A stretch of 64,000 nt of DNA from Pseudoduganella violacea (GTDB lineage Bacteria > Pseudomonadota > Gammaproteobacteria > Burkholderiales > Burkholderiaceae_D): positions 248,001-312,000 of the forward strand of contig NZ_JACHXD010000005.1 of the NCBI RefSeq assembly GCF_014191875.1. Direction: 5' to 3'. The translations under genes were made by a program, and so were the position numbers. The notes under the pieces are model-generated. The model made no database searches. It saw only the letters and a program-made list of their open reading frames with translations, and was not told where the DNA came from. Positions 37,035 through 46,290 of this stretch are shown here, one piece after another (position 1 is the stretch's first letter; each line of letters begins with the position of its first letter).

Positions 37035-37970
37035 TCAGCGCCAAGCGCCATTGGAAGGGGCGAGCCATAACTCGGAACGCTGCAATGGTGTCTCGGGCGA
37101 AAGGCTGGGATTGGGCAGCTCGATCACGCGGCGCTTGTGCAAGGCCAGCTTCTCCAGCAGCGGGCTTTTGTGCTGGCGGAACAAGGCGTTCAGGCTGCCG
37201 TCCTGGATCATCATCTCCAGGCCGGCCTTGACGCGTTGGCCCAGCTTGTCGCCGGCCGCGTCGCGCCGCACGAAGAAGTAGCGCGGCAGCGGGTAGTGCA
37301 GCAGCAGCGTCGGTTCCAGCGCCATTTCGGGCACGCTGGCGTGGCGCTCCTCGTATTCCCGCATCACCTCATCGGCCGAACGCGAAAAGAAGTCGAAACG
37401 GCGCGCCGTCAGCATGGCGAACAGCCCCTCGTAATAGGTGCCTTCCACCACCGGAATGCCGGCGGCCGTCAGGATATCGTTGTCGGCCCAGCCCTTGCCC
37501 TGGCCGACGCGGAATTTGCGCAAGTCCTGCAGCGTGCGTACGGCGGCGAAGCGCGGCAAGTCCTCTTTGCGCACCAGCAGCACGCGCATGCCGATCAAGC
37601 CTTTGTCGACCGGGATGCGGATGGGCTGGAACTGCTTTTCCAGATCGGGCGAGGTGGCGCGCACGAAGATGTCGATGACGCCCTTGGGCGTGGCCAGTTC
37701 CAGCGTCACGCGGCGTGAGGACATGGCTTCGGCCGAAGGCTTCAGTTCGAAAGGACCGTAGCGCGAGACGGTGCGCGCCAGCGCCGTGCGCAATACCGCC
37801 CAGTCGTATTCGAAGAAGGAATCGATGACGGGCAGGCGGCGCGGATAAACCACGCGCAAGGGTGTTGGCGGTTGCGCCGTCAGCGCGGTGGCTGCCGGCA
37901 GCACCAGTGCGCCCATGCAGGCCAACATCGCGCGCAGCGCCGCCCTGCGGTCATCCTCTGCCAAACCCAT
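37035..37970 (-). CDS. Periplasmic solute-binding-type protein (SBP_bac_3-like)
   Basis: A 311-residue exported protein. The N-terminus DDRRAALRAMLACMGALVLPA has a twin-arginine-like pair before a hydrophobic stretch, so export may be by Tat. The rest (LRVVYPRRLPVIDSFFEYDW, LRKFRVGQGKGWADNDIL, EGTYYEGLFAMLTARRFDFF) resembles amino-acid-type binding proteins of the transporter-substrate-binding superfamily. No ABC permease or ATPase is adjacent. It lies 42 bases downstream of the DeoR-family regulator on the same strand. Ligand and role are unknown; stand-alone members often act in sensing. Confidence 0.75.
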   Translation of the reverse strand: MGLAEDDRRAALRAMLACMGALVLPAATALTAQPPTPLRVVYPRRLPVIDSFFEYDWAVLRTALARTVSRYGPFELKPSAEAMSSRRVTLELATPKGVIDIFVRATSPDLEKQFQPIRIPVDKGLIGMRVLLVRKEDLPRFAAVRTLQDLRKFRVGQGKGWADNDILTAAGIPVVEGTYYEGLFAMLTARRFDFFSRSADEVMREYEERHASVPEMALEPTLLLHYPLPRYFFVRRDAAGDKLGQRVKAGLEMMIQDGSLNALFRQHKSPLLEKLALHKRRVIELPNPSLSPETPLQRSELWLAPSNGAWR

Positions 37971-38012
37971 TTCCCACCTCTTTATCGTCCCGGACGGGTG
38001 CTTGGGCTTATC

Positions 38013-38768
38013 TTACGCCAATGTGAGCTTGATTCCCATGGCGCGATAGGGGGCAATCAGGCGCTCCTCTACGCCGGCATTGACCACGATGTCGCTCACT
38101 TGCGACAAAGGAGCGATCTGGAAGGGTGCGGCCGTGTCCAGCTTTTCCTGCGAGGCCAATACCACGGTGCGCAGCGAAGCGGCGCTGATGGCGCGCTTGA
38201 CGCAGCCTTCCTCGTAGTCGCCGGTGGTGATGCCGGCCTCCGGATGCAGGCTGCACACGCCCATGAAGAAGATGTCGGCGCGGATCTGGCTGATGGCCTC
38301 CATGGTGGCGGCGCCCACTGCCACGATGGAATGCTTGAACAGGCGGCCGCCGATCATCAGCACGTCGATGCTGGGGTGTTCGGCCAGCTCCACCGCGATG
38401 GAGGGGCTGTGCGTGACCACCATGGCGCGCAAGTCGCGCGGCAGGTGGCGCGCCAGCTGAACGGCCGTGGTGCCGCCGTCGATGAAGACCACCTGGCCGG
38501 GACGCACCATGGCGGCGGCGGCGCGGCCGATGGCGGGTTTGGCGTCGGCTGAAATCTGCTGGCGCTGGGCAAAATTGCCCATGGCCGGCGAGGCGGGCAG
38601 GGCGCCGCCATGCACGCGCTCCAGCAAGCCTTCCTTGGCCAGTTCGCGCAGGTCGCGCCGTATCGTGTCCTCGGACAGGTTCAGGCGCTCGCTCAGGGTT
38701 TTGGCGACGATCTGGCCATCCTGTTTCAAGATTTGCAGCAGCAGCTCTTTACGTTGTCGGGTCAACAT
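38013..38768 (-). CDS. DeoR/GlpR-family transcriptional regulator
   Basis: A 251-residue repressor-type regulator. The N-terminal winged helix (residues about 3-57) has RKELLLQILKQDGQIVAKTL and the DeoR signature LNLSEDTIRRDLRELAKEGLLERVHGGA. The C-terminal sugar-phosphate-binding DeoRC domain has FIDGGTTAVQLARHL and GVCSLHPEAGITTGDYEE. Such regulators usually respond to a phosphorylated sugar. No sugar operon is adjacent. A palindromic element lies directly upstream and may be its own operator. Confidence 0.92.
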   Translation of the reverse strand: MLTRQRKELLLQILKQDGQIVAKTLSERLNLSEDTIRRDLRELAKEGLLERVHGGALPASPAMGNFAQRQQISADAKPAIGRAAAAMVRPGQVVFIDGGTTAVQLARHLPRDLRAMVVTHSPSIAVELAEHPSIDVLMIGGRLFKHSIVAVGAATMEAISQIRADIFFMGVCSLHPEAGITTGDYEEGCVKRAISAASLRTVVLASQEKLDTAAPFQIAPLSQVSDIVVNAGVEERLIAPYRAMGIKLTLA

Positions 38769-38780
38769 GTTTGCACGAGT

Positions 38781-38819
38781 TTTCTTGATATTGCACGATA
38801 GTGCGTGATATTCAAGAAA
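38781..38819 (-). promoter_or_regulatory. Nested palindrome upstream of the DeoR-type gene
   Basis: TTTCTTGA (38781-38788) and TCAAGAAA (38812-38819) are inverted copies around a core GCAC-GATA-GTGC (38793-38804); the halves are offset by about 3 bases. It lies 12 bases before the regulator ATG and just after the response-regulator stop, so it could be an autoregulatory operator, a weak terminator, or both. Confidence 0.5.
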
Positions 38820-38831
38820 TACGCAAACACT

Positions 38832-39593
38832 TTACGGAGCCGTCCGCAAGCAGTAGCCCACGCCTCGCACCGTTTCGATTTCCACCGCATGGCCGCTCCC
38901 AGCTTGCAGCTTGTGCCGGATTTTGCTGATGTGGACATCGACGCTGCGGTCGTAGGATTCGCGCCGCCGGCCCAGCGCATGCCGGGTCAGCTCGTCCTTG
39001 CTCAAGACCGTTCCCCCGGCCTGCAGCAACAGTTGCAGCACATTGAATTCGGCCGCCGTCAGGGGCAGGGCTTCTTCGTTCTGGTAAGCCTTGCGGAACT
39101 GCGGATACAGCACCAGCCCTCCCATCGCCAGCGCGGACGCCATGCCGCCGGCGCGCGTCTGCCGCCGCAGCACGGCGCGCAGGCGCGCCGCCAGCTCGCG
39201 CGGATCGCAGGGCTTGTCGAGGTAATCGTCGGCGCCCAATTCCAGGCCGGCGATGCGCTCGGCGCGGCCGCCTTCGGCCGTTAGCATAATCACCGGCACG
39301 TCGCGGTAGCGCCGGATCTGGCGCAGCACCGCGATTCCGTCCACCGAGGGCAGGGTGGCGCCGAGGATGATGGCGTCGTATTCCCGGGCCAGGGCGGCGC
39401 CGATGCCGTCCGCGCCGTCCATTTCCGTCGCCACCTGAAAGCCCTGCCCGCGCAGGTAGAGGGACAGCATCCGGCTGAATTCCATGTCTTCCTCGACCAG
39501 CAGCAGCGAGGCGGGACGCTGCGGCGCCGGACTATGGTGGCCCTGGCGGCGCGTCCGCGCGGCGCTGCCGAGGTCTTTATCTTTACAAAACAT
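38832..39593 (-). CDS. OmpR-type response regulator lacking the phospho-accepting Asp
   Basis: A 253-residue regulator: receiver domain (about 29-140) and winged-helix DNA-binding domain (about 155-250, with LTAAEFNVLQLLLQAGG and VDVHISKIRHKL). The receiver has the acidic pocket (LLVEED), the switch Thr105 (IMLTAEG) and Lys127 (YLDKP). The site of the phosphorylated Asp reads IILGATLPSVDG, giving Gly78 where Asp is expected. The start at 39593 has AAGGAAG 5 bases upstream; the frame is open further upstream. It is divergent from the Fur-boxed receptor gene. No histidine kinase is next to it, which fits a phosphorylation-independent regulator. Confidence 0.9.
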   Translation of the reverse strand: MFCKDKDLGSAARTRRQGHHSPAPQRPASLLLVEEDMEFSRMLSLYLRGQGFQVATEMDGADGIGAALAREYDAIILGATLPSVDGIAVLRQIRRYRDVPVIMLTAEGGRAERIAGLELGADDYLDKPCDPRELAARLRAVLRRQTRAGGMASALAMGGLVLYPQFRKAYQNEEALPLTAAEFNVLQLLLQAGGTVLSKDELTRHALGRRRESYDRSVDVHISKIRHKLQAGSGHAVEIETVRGVGYCLRTAP

Positions 39594-39648
39594 TTTCACT
39601 TCCTTGACGAATTGTGAGCAGACTCGCGGAGTGCCTGCCCCTATCATC

Positions 39649-39667
39649 CTTAATGACAATGATTCTT
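39649..39667 (+). promoter_or_regulatory. Fur box upstream of the TonB siderophore receptor
   Basis: The 19-base site CTTAATGACAATGATTCTT matches the Fur consensus GATAATGATAATCATTATC at 13 positions by my count. It lies 22 bases before the receptor ATG, where bound Fur would block transcription under iron sufficiency. Confidence 0.78.
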
Positions 39668-39689
39668 ATTTAATGTAGCTAGGGGATTT

Positions 39690-41771
39690 ATGAAACAGAT
39701 GTACGCACCACCCGCCTTATCTGCCGCCTTACCCGCCGCTTTAAGCCTTTCCCTCCTGACTTTACTCATTAGCAACGCCTATGCCGCTCCCGCGCCCGAG
39801 GCCAGCGATGCCGCCATGCCGACCGTGGTGGTAACGGCCAGCGCGGTGGCGCTGAACGTGCAGGACGCTCCCGCCAGCATCAGCGTCATCACCCGCGAAG
39901 AGATCGAACGCCAGCCCGTGTATGACCTGGGCACGCTGCTGCGCCGCATTCCGGGCGTGAGCGGCGGCCTGGCGCCGAACGGCGAACAGTCCAAGGTCAA
40001 GCTGCGCGGCCTGCCGGAGAACTACACCCTGATCCTGATCGACGGCAAGCGCCAGGGCAATTCCGCCGACACCAATTACCGTCCCGACCTGGGGCGCCAG
40101 GACTTGAACTGGCTGTCGCCGGAAATGATCGAGCGCATCGAAGTGGTGCGCGGCCCGATGTCTTCGCTGTATGGTTCGGACGCGATGGGCGGCGTGATCA
40201 ACATCATCACGCGCAAGATTCCGCAGAAGTGGAGCGGCTCGGCCTCGGCCAACCTGACCCGTCCCCAAGATTCCGACCGGGGCGACGCCACGCAGATGAT
40301 GCTGAACGTGGCCGGCCCGCTGGCCCAGGGCGTCGGTCTGCGCCTGGGCGGCAGTGTCACGCGCCAGAAGCCCGATGAAACCACCGGCGGCTTCGTGCCT
40401 GCCGGCCGCGAAGCGCCGAATGGCGTGGGCGGCAGCCGCGACGAGAATTTCAACGCCGCGTTGAACTGGACGCTGGCGCCGGGCCACCTGCTCAGCTTCG
40501 ACGGTTCGTATGGCACCCAGCGCGCCACCCAGTCCGGCACGCAGACGGCGCCCAACCGTCCCCTGATCTCGTCCTGGGGCGCCACCAAGCTGGTCCGCAA
40601 GAGCGCGGGCATGGGCTATGAAGGCCGCTGGGGCAAGACCGAGGCCAAGTTCAACCTCTATCACAACCGCTACGACAATAACGACGGCGCGGCCTCCTCG
40701 CGCGCCGGCAGCACCATCCTCGACGGCCGCGTCAACCAGCCGCTGAAACTGGCGAACATCGACCATCTGCTGACGCTGGGCGGACAATGGAAGCGCGACA
40801 CCCTGTTCAACAACCAGACCATCGGCACCATCCCGATCGACTACCTGGGCCATGCGGTGGTCGGCTCCAGCCTGTCGCGCAATACCAGCGCCCTGTTTGC
40901 CGAGGACCAGGTCTTCCTGAACGACGCCTTCACGCTGACGCTCGGTGCGCGCCTCGACCACGACGCCAAGTTCGGCAACCACACCAGCCCGCGCGCCTAC
41001 GTCGTCTACCGTCCCGCCAGCGAATGGACTATCAAGGGCGGCGTGTCGCAAGGCTTCCGCGCGCCGACGCTGAAGGAAAGCACGCCCGGCGCGGCCACCC
41101 AGTCGCGCGGCGGCGGTTGCGGCAGCCTGGCGCCGCTGGGCTGGAATTCGCGCAGCGGCGGCTGCTATATGGCCGGCAATGCCGACCTGAAGCCGGAAAC
41201 CAGCACCAACGCCGAACTGGGCGTGAACTTCCAGCGCGCCGGCTGGGATCTGGGCATGACCTACTTCCATACCAACTTCAAGGACAAGATCGAATACGAC
41301 GCGCTGGGCTTCTTCCACGGCTATTGGTGGACCCGCATGAAGAACATCCAGAAGGCGCGCACGCGCGGCATCGAAGCGAGCGCCAACCTGCCGCTGGCAT
41401 CCTCGCTGACCTGGCGTAACAACCTGACGTATATGATGGAATCGAAGAACCTGACCACGGGCGCCACGCTGCTGGCAACGCCCAAGCTGTCGGTCTTCTC
41501 GGCCCTGGGCTGGCAGGTCAACAAACCGCTGTATCTGGAACTGTCGGCGCAGTACACCGGCAAGCAGCTGCATGGCGGCGAATCCTTCGGCGTCACCTTC
41601 GCCAAGGCCTATACCGTCACTGACCTCACGGCCAACTACGCCATCAACCCCGCGTTGACCCTGCGCGCCGGCATCAACAACCTGACCGAAGAAGGTCCGC
41701 GCGCCGACGGCAAGACCAACTACTACGTCCCAAGCCGCCGCTTCTTCCTCGGCCTGACCAGCCGCTTCTAA
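39690..41771 (+). CDS. TonB-dependent siderophore receptor (FepA/CirA-like)
   Basis: A 693-residue outer-membrane receptor. The signal peptide ends near NAYAAPA (residue 32). A TonB-box-like TVVVTAS follows at about 45-51. The plug domain (about 55-170) has LGTLLRRIPGV, LIDGKRQG, EMIERIEVVRGPMSSLYGSDAMGGVINIITRK, typical of catecholate receptors. The barrel ends with GLTSRF, with a terminal Phe. The Fur box upstream supports iron-siderophore uptake. No siderophore biosynthesis or inner-membrane transporter gene is adjacent, so it may take up siderophores made by others. Confidence 0.92.
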   Translation: MKQMYAPPALSAALPAALSLSLLTLLISNAYAAPAPEASDAAMPTVVVTASAVALNVQDAPASISVITREEIERQPVYDLGTLLRRIPGVSGGLAPNGEQSKVKLRGLPENYTLILIDGKRQGNSADTNYRPDLGRQDLNWLSPEMIERIEVVRGPMSSLYGSDAMGGVINIITRKIPQKWSGSASANLTRPQDSDRGDATQMMLNVAGPLAQGVGLRLGGSVTRQKPDETTGGFVPAGREAPNGVGGSRDENFNAALNWTLAPGHLLSFDGSYGTQRATQSGTQTAPNRPLISSWGATKLVRKSAGMGYEGRWGKTEAKFNLYHNRYDNNDGAASSRAGSTILDGRVNQPLKLANIDHLLTLGGQWKRDTLFNNQTIGTIPIDYLGHAVVGSSLSRNTSALFAEDQVFLNDAFTLTLGARLDHDAKFGNHTSPRAYVVYRPASEWTIKGGVSQGFRAPTLKESTPGAATQSRGGGCGSLAPLGWNSRSGGCYMAGNADLKPETSTNAELGVNFQRAGWDLGMTYFHTNFKDKIEYDALGFFHGYWWTRMKNIQKARTRGIEASANLPLASSLTWRNNLTYMMESKNLTTGATLLATPKLSVFSALGWQVNKPLYLELSAQYTGKQLHGGESFGVTFAKAYTVTDLTANYAINPALTLRAGINNLTEEGPRADGKTNYYVPSRRFFLGLTSRF

Positions 41772-41782
41772 GTGTTGGGAAC

Positions 41783-41813
41783 GCGCCATCGGAACATAGG
41801 TCCGATGGCGCGA
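41783..41813. terminator. Bidirectional hairpin between receptor and toxin genes
   Basis: CGCGCCATCGGA (41783-41794) pairs perfectly with TCCGATGGCGCG (41802-41813) across a 7-base loop. It lies between two convergent genes. There is no long T-run, so termination efficiency is uncertain. Confidence 0.65.
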
Positions 41814-41815
41814 AC

Positions 41816-42292
41816 TTATGCGGCTAAGGCATAACTGTTGTCGTTGCCGTTGGGATCGTCGTCATTGAACGGGTTGTAGACCTTCAGACCGGGGATGCGC
41901 GTAAAGGCTTCGCCCTTGTCCCGCGTCACCACCGTCAGGTCGTGCATCAGGGCCAGCGCGGCGATCTGCTTGTCGATGGTGTGCGGATCTTTCTTCTCGT
42001 TCGATAGCAGCGCGCCCCAGATGCGGGCGGCGTCGGAGTCGAAGCCGATGATGCGGTTTGCATGCTGGGCCACGAGGCCATCGAGCCAATCGGTGTAAGC
42101 ATCGGCCCTGGACTTGTCCGCTTCGCTGCCGCTGCGGCGCAGTCTGGCAATGCCGGCCTGGATCTCGCCGATCACTTGGGCTGGCAGGAAGATCAGGTTG
42201 TCCTGTACACGGGCAAAGAAGCGTTGTACGCCGGGGTGGGAACGTTCACCCTTGCGGAACTCCGAGATGACGTTGGTGTCGAGCAGGTACAT
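41816..42292 (-). CDS. PIN-domain toxin (FitB/VapC-like)
   Basis: A 158-residue PIN-domain ribonuclease. The metal-binding acidic residues are visible: Asp5 in LLDTNVISE, Glu in VIGEIQAG, Asp in DKQIAALAL and Asp in VVTRDKG. The FitB-like features are the start MYLLDTNVISEFRKGE and TRDKGEAFTRIPGLKVYNPF near the end. It begins 6 bases after the antitoxin stop. In the family the free toxin cuts RNA and slows growth. Confidence 0.93.
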   Translation of the reverse strand: MYLLDTNVISEFRKGERSHPGVQRFFARVQDNLIFLPAQVIGEIQAGIARLRRSGSEADKSRADAYTDWLDGLVAQHANRIIGFDSDAARIWGALLSNEKKDPHTIDKQIAALALMHDLTVVTRDKGEAFTRIPGLKVYNPFNDDDPNGNDNSYALAA

Positions 42293-42298
42293 GGATGG

Positions 42299-42508
42299 CT
42301 AGCGGACGTCGAACAGCTCGTCGTCGCCGAAGTAGGGCATCGACGCCAGTACGTCCTTGAAAGCGCGTTTCCTGGGGGCGGATGGCAGAAGTTGACTGCG
42401 CAGGATCTCGCGGTGTTCAGCTTCGGCACTCCGGCCGTTGGCCGCAGCTTGGCGCTTCAACTCGGCAACGATCTCATCGTCGAGATCCCGGACAAGCAGT
42501 TGAGACAT
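42299..42508 (-). CDS. FitA/VapB-like ribbon-helix-helix antitoxin
   Basis: A 69-residue protein. SQLLVRDLDDEIVAELKRQAA followed by NGRSAEAEHREILRSQL is the FitA-type ribbon-helix-helix DNA-binding domain. The C-terminal part (RAFKDVLASMPYFGDDELFDVR) is the toxin-binding tail. GGAGG lies 6-7 bases upstream of the ATG at 42508; an earlier in-frame ATG exists but lacks such a site. It is the first gene of the two-gene operon and is expected to repress it together with the toxin. Confidence 0.92.
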   Translation of the reverse strand: MSQLLVRDLDDEIVAELKRQAAANGRSAEAEHREILRSQLLPSAPRKRAFKDVLASMPYFGDDELFDVR

Positions 42509-42524
42509 GATTGCCTCCACTAAG

Positions 42525-42548
42525 ATGATAGCTATGATAGCAATCATT
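42525..42548 (-). promoter_or_regulatory. Candidate operator of the toxin-antitoxin operon
   Basis: ATGATAGC occurs twice (42525-42532 and 42534-42541) as a 9-base-period direct repeat, and the centre ATAGCTAT is palindromic. An inverted partner AATCATT follows. It lies 17-40 bases before the antitoxin ATG, the usual place for FitA/VapB binding. Confidence 0.55.
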
Positions 42549-42587
42549 ATACGTGTTCCGTGCCCAGTTCAATCTATTACCAAAAAG

Positions 42588-42615
42588 AAACCCCGCCGTA
42601 GCGGGGTTTTTTTTT
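42588..42615 (-). terminator. Terminator of the nucleoside ABC importer operon
   Basis: Stem AAACCCCGC / GCGGGGTTT with loop CGTA, A-rich on one side and nine T on the other, so it can work in both directions. On the minus strand it lies just after the last permease stop. Confidence 0.88.
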
Positions 42616-42627
42616 GGCCGTCGCGTT

Positions 42628-43599
42628 TTAGCGCGACTTGACGAACGGGGTGCCGAGCGCTTTCGGCGCCACCGACTTGGCCATCAGGCCGGCCAGCACG
42701 ATCACCGTCACCACATACGGCACCATCTGGATCAGCGAGCCGGGGATGCGGCCGATGACCGGCAGGTCCACGCCTTCGATCTGGATCTGCACCGCGCCGA
42801 AGAAGCCGAACATCAGGCAGCCGAAGAAGGTGTACACCGGACGCCAGTTGCCGAACACCATGGCCGTCAGCGCCAGATAGCCCGCGCCGGCCGACATATC
42901 GCGCAAGAAGAAGCCGCTCTGCACAATCGCCAGGTAGGCGCCGGAGAAGGAACACAGCACGCCCGCCAGCGCCATCGCCATATAGCGGGTGCGCGCCACG
43001 CTGACGCCGGCCGCGTCGGCCGCGTGCGGGTTCTCGCCGCAGGCGCGCAGGCGCAGGCCGAAGCGGGTGTGGTACAGCAGCCAGTGCACCAGCGGCACCA
43101 GGGCGAACGCCACGTAGACCAGCACCGAATGGCCGCCAATCAGCTTGGTATAGATCCAGCCCAGCACCGGCACGTCGGCCACGGCCGCGCTGCCCGGCAG
43201 CACCACGTCGAACAGGCGCGCTTCGCCCAGGTCCGGCGTGCGGCCGCCCTGCTGGAAGAAGTATTGTGCGACGACGAAGGTCAGGCCGCTCATGGCGATG
43301 TTCACGGCGATGCCCGCCACCAGCTGGTTGCCCTTCTGCGAAATGCTGACATAGCCTTGCAGCGTGGCCAGCGCCACCGACACGGCGATGCCGGCCAGCA
43401 TGCCGTACCAAGGGTTCTGCGTGGCGAAGGCGACGGCGGCCGAGACGAAGGCCGAAGCCAGGATCTTGCCTTCCAGGCCGATGTCGATCACGCCCGAGCG
43501 TTCCGCGAACAGGCCGGCCATGGCGGCGAAAATCAGCACCGGCGCATTGCGCACGGTGGAGACAACGATACTGCCTAAATGAAGATCTTCGAAAGTCAT
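42628..43599 (-). CDS. Nucleoside-type ABC transporter permease (NupQ/YufQ-like)
   Basis: A 323-residue inner-membrane permease of the BPD_transp_2 family with about eight to ten hydrophobic segments. FAAMAGLFAERSGVIDIGLEGK near residues 24-45 is the hallmark of the second permease in BMP-family nucleoside importers. LRACGENPHAADAAGVSV is the coupling-loop (EAA-like) region. It lies 4 bases after the first permease. In characterised relatives the system imports purine nucleosides. Confidence 0.92.
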   Translation of the reverse strand: MTFEDLHLGSIVVSTVRNAPVLIFAAMAGLFAERSGVIDIGLEGKILASAFVSAAVAFATQNPWYGMLAGIAVSVALATLQGYVSISQKGNQLVAGIAVNIAMSGLTFVVAQYFFQQGGRTPDLGEARLFDVVLPGSAAVADVPVLGWIYTKLIGGHSVLVYVAFALVPLVHWLLYHTRFGLRLRACGENPHAADAAGVSVARTRYMAMALAGVLCSFSGAYLAIVQSGFFLRDMSAGAGYLALTAMVFGNWRPVYTFFGCLMFGFFGAVQIQIEGVDLPVIGRIPGSLIQMVPYVVTVIVLAGLMAKSVAPKALGTPFVKSR

Positions 43600-43603
43600 G
43601 GTA

Positions 43604-44682
43604 TTAGCCCTTGCGCGCTTTCAGCAGCTTGATGATGACCGGCGCGTAGAAGTTTTCCATCGCGCCGCAGAACAGAATGATCAGGCCCTGGATAAAGATG
43701 AAGGTCTCGGTCGGGATATTCGGTTTTTCCAGCGAGAGGTCGAAGCCGCCCTGGATCAGGGCGCCGAACAGCACGGCCGACAGGAAGATGCCGACCGGAT
43801 GCTGGCGGCCCATCAGCGCGATCGCGATGCCGACGAAGCCGGCGCCGCCGACGAAGTTCAAGCTCAGGTAATGGGTCGAACCCATGATGGAGTTGACCGA
43901 GCCCAGGCCGGCCAGCGCGCCGGAAATCAGCATCACGGTGATGATCATGCCGCTGATCTTCACGCCCGCGTAGTGGGCGGCGTGCTTGTTCAGGCCCGTG
44001 GCGCGCAGCTTGTAGCCCCAGGCCGAACGCCACACCATCACGCCGTAGATGGCGAGGGCGGCGATCGCCAGCAGGAAGCTGACGTTGAGCGGAGTGTCGC
44101 CCAGCGCCGGGAACCAGGTGTTCAGGCGCGGCATTTCGGCGGCGGCGGCGAAGGCGCGGCTGGCGGTATTCTGCTCGCCCGGCGGAATCATGTATTTGAC
44201 GATGATGAAGTTCATCAGCGAAGCCGCGATGAAGTTGAACATGATGGTCGTCACCACGATATGGCTGCCGCGTTTCGCCTGCAGATAGCCGGGCAGGAAG
44301 GACCACAGCGCGCCGAACAGGGCGGCGCCGAGCATGCCGAGCGGGATCAACACGATGGCCGGCATCGAGCTGTCGAAGGCCAGCATGGTCACCGTCAGAC
44401 CGAGGCCGCCGAAATACATCTGGCCTTCGGCGCCGATATTGAACAGGCCCGCCTGCATCGCCAGCGACACGGCCAGGCCGGTGAAGACGAAGGTGGAGGC
44501 GTAGAACAGCGTATAGCTCAAGCCTTCCGGATTGATGACGGCGCTGTTGATCAGGATGTGCAGCGATTCCAGCGGGTCTTCGCCCAGCAGGTGGATCACC
44601 AGGGCCGCGACCAGCAAGGCCGACAGCAGATTCAGAATGGGCAGGACAAAGCCGGTTGCCCAGCGTGGCAGGTCGTTGGTGT

Positions 44683-44686
<4 letters not shown>
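43604..44686 (-). CDS. Nucleoside-type ABC transporter permease (NupP/YufP-like)
   Basis: A 360-residue permease of the same family as its neighbour. FNIGAEGQMYFGG (about 125-137) and LRATGLNKHAAHYAGVKIS are the conserved loops. The N-terminal extension before the first conserved loop, as in the longer permease of the pair, is visible. The start codon overlaps the stop of the ATPase gene (ATGA at 44683-44686), so it is translationally coupled. It forms a heterodimeric channel with the downstream permease. Confidence 0.92.
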
Positions 44687-46212
<1,526 letters not shown>

Positions 46213-46290
46213 AGGATTTTCAGGGGTTATTTACTGAAAAACGCGCCAGACGGGAACCCCCGCCGGCGCGTTCTCTAATGAAGCAGGTAA

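Noticed and set aside
41783..42615. A mobile element carrying the toxin-antitoxin pair
   Set aside because: Hairpins flank the pair, but there are no matching terminal repeats, target duplications or transposase.
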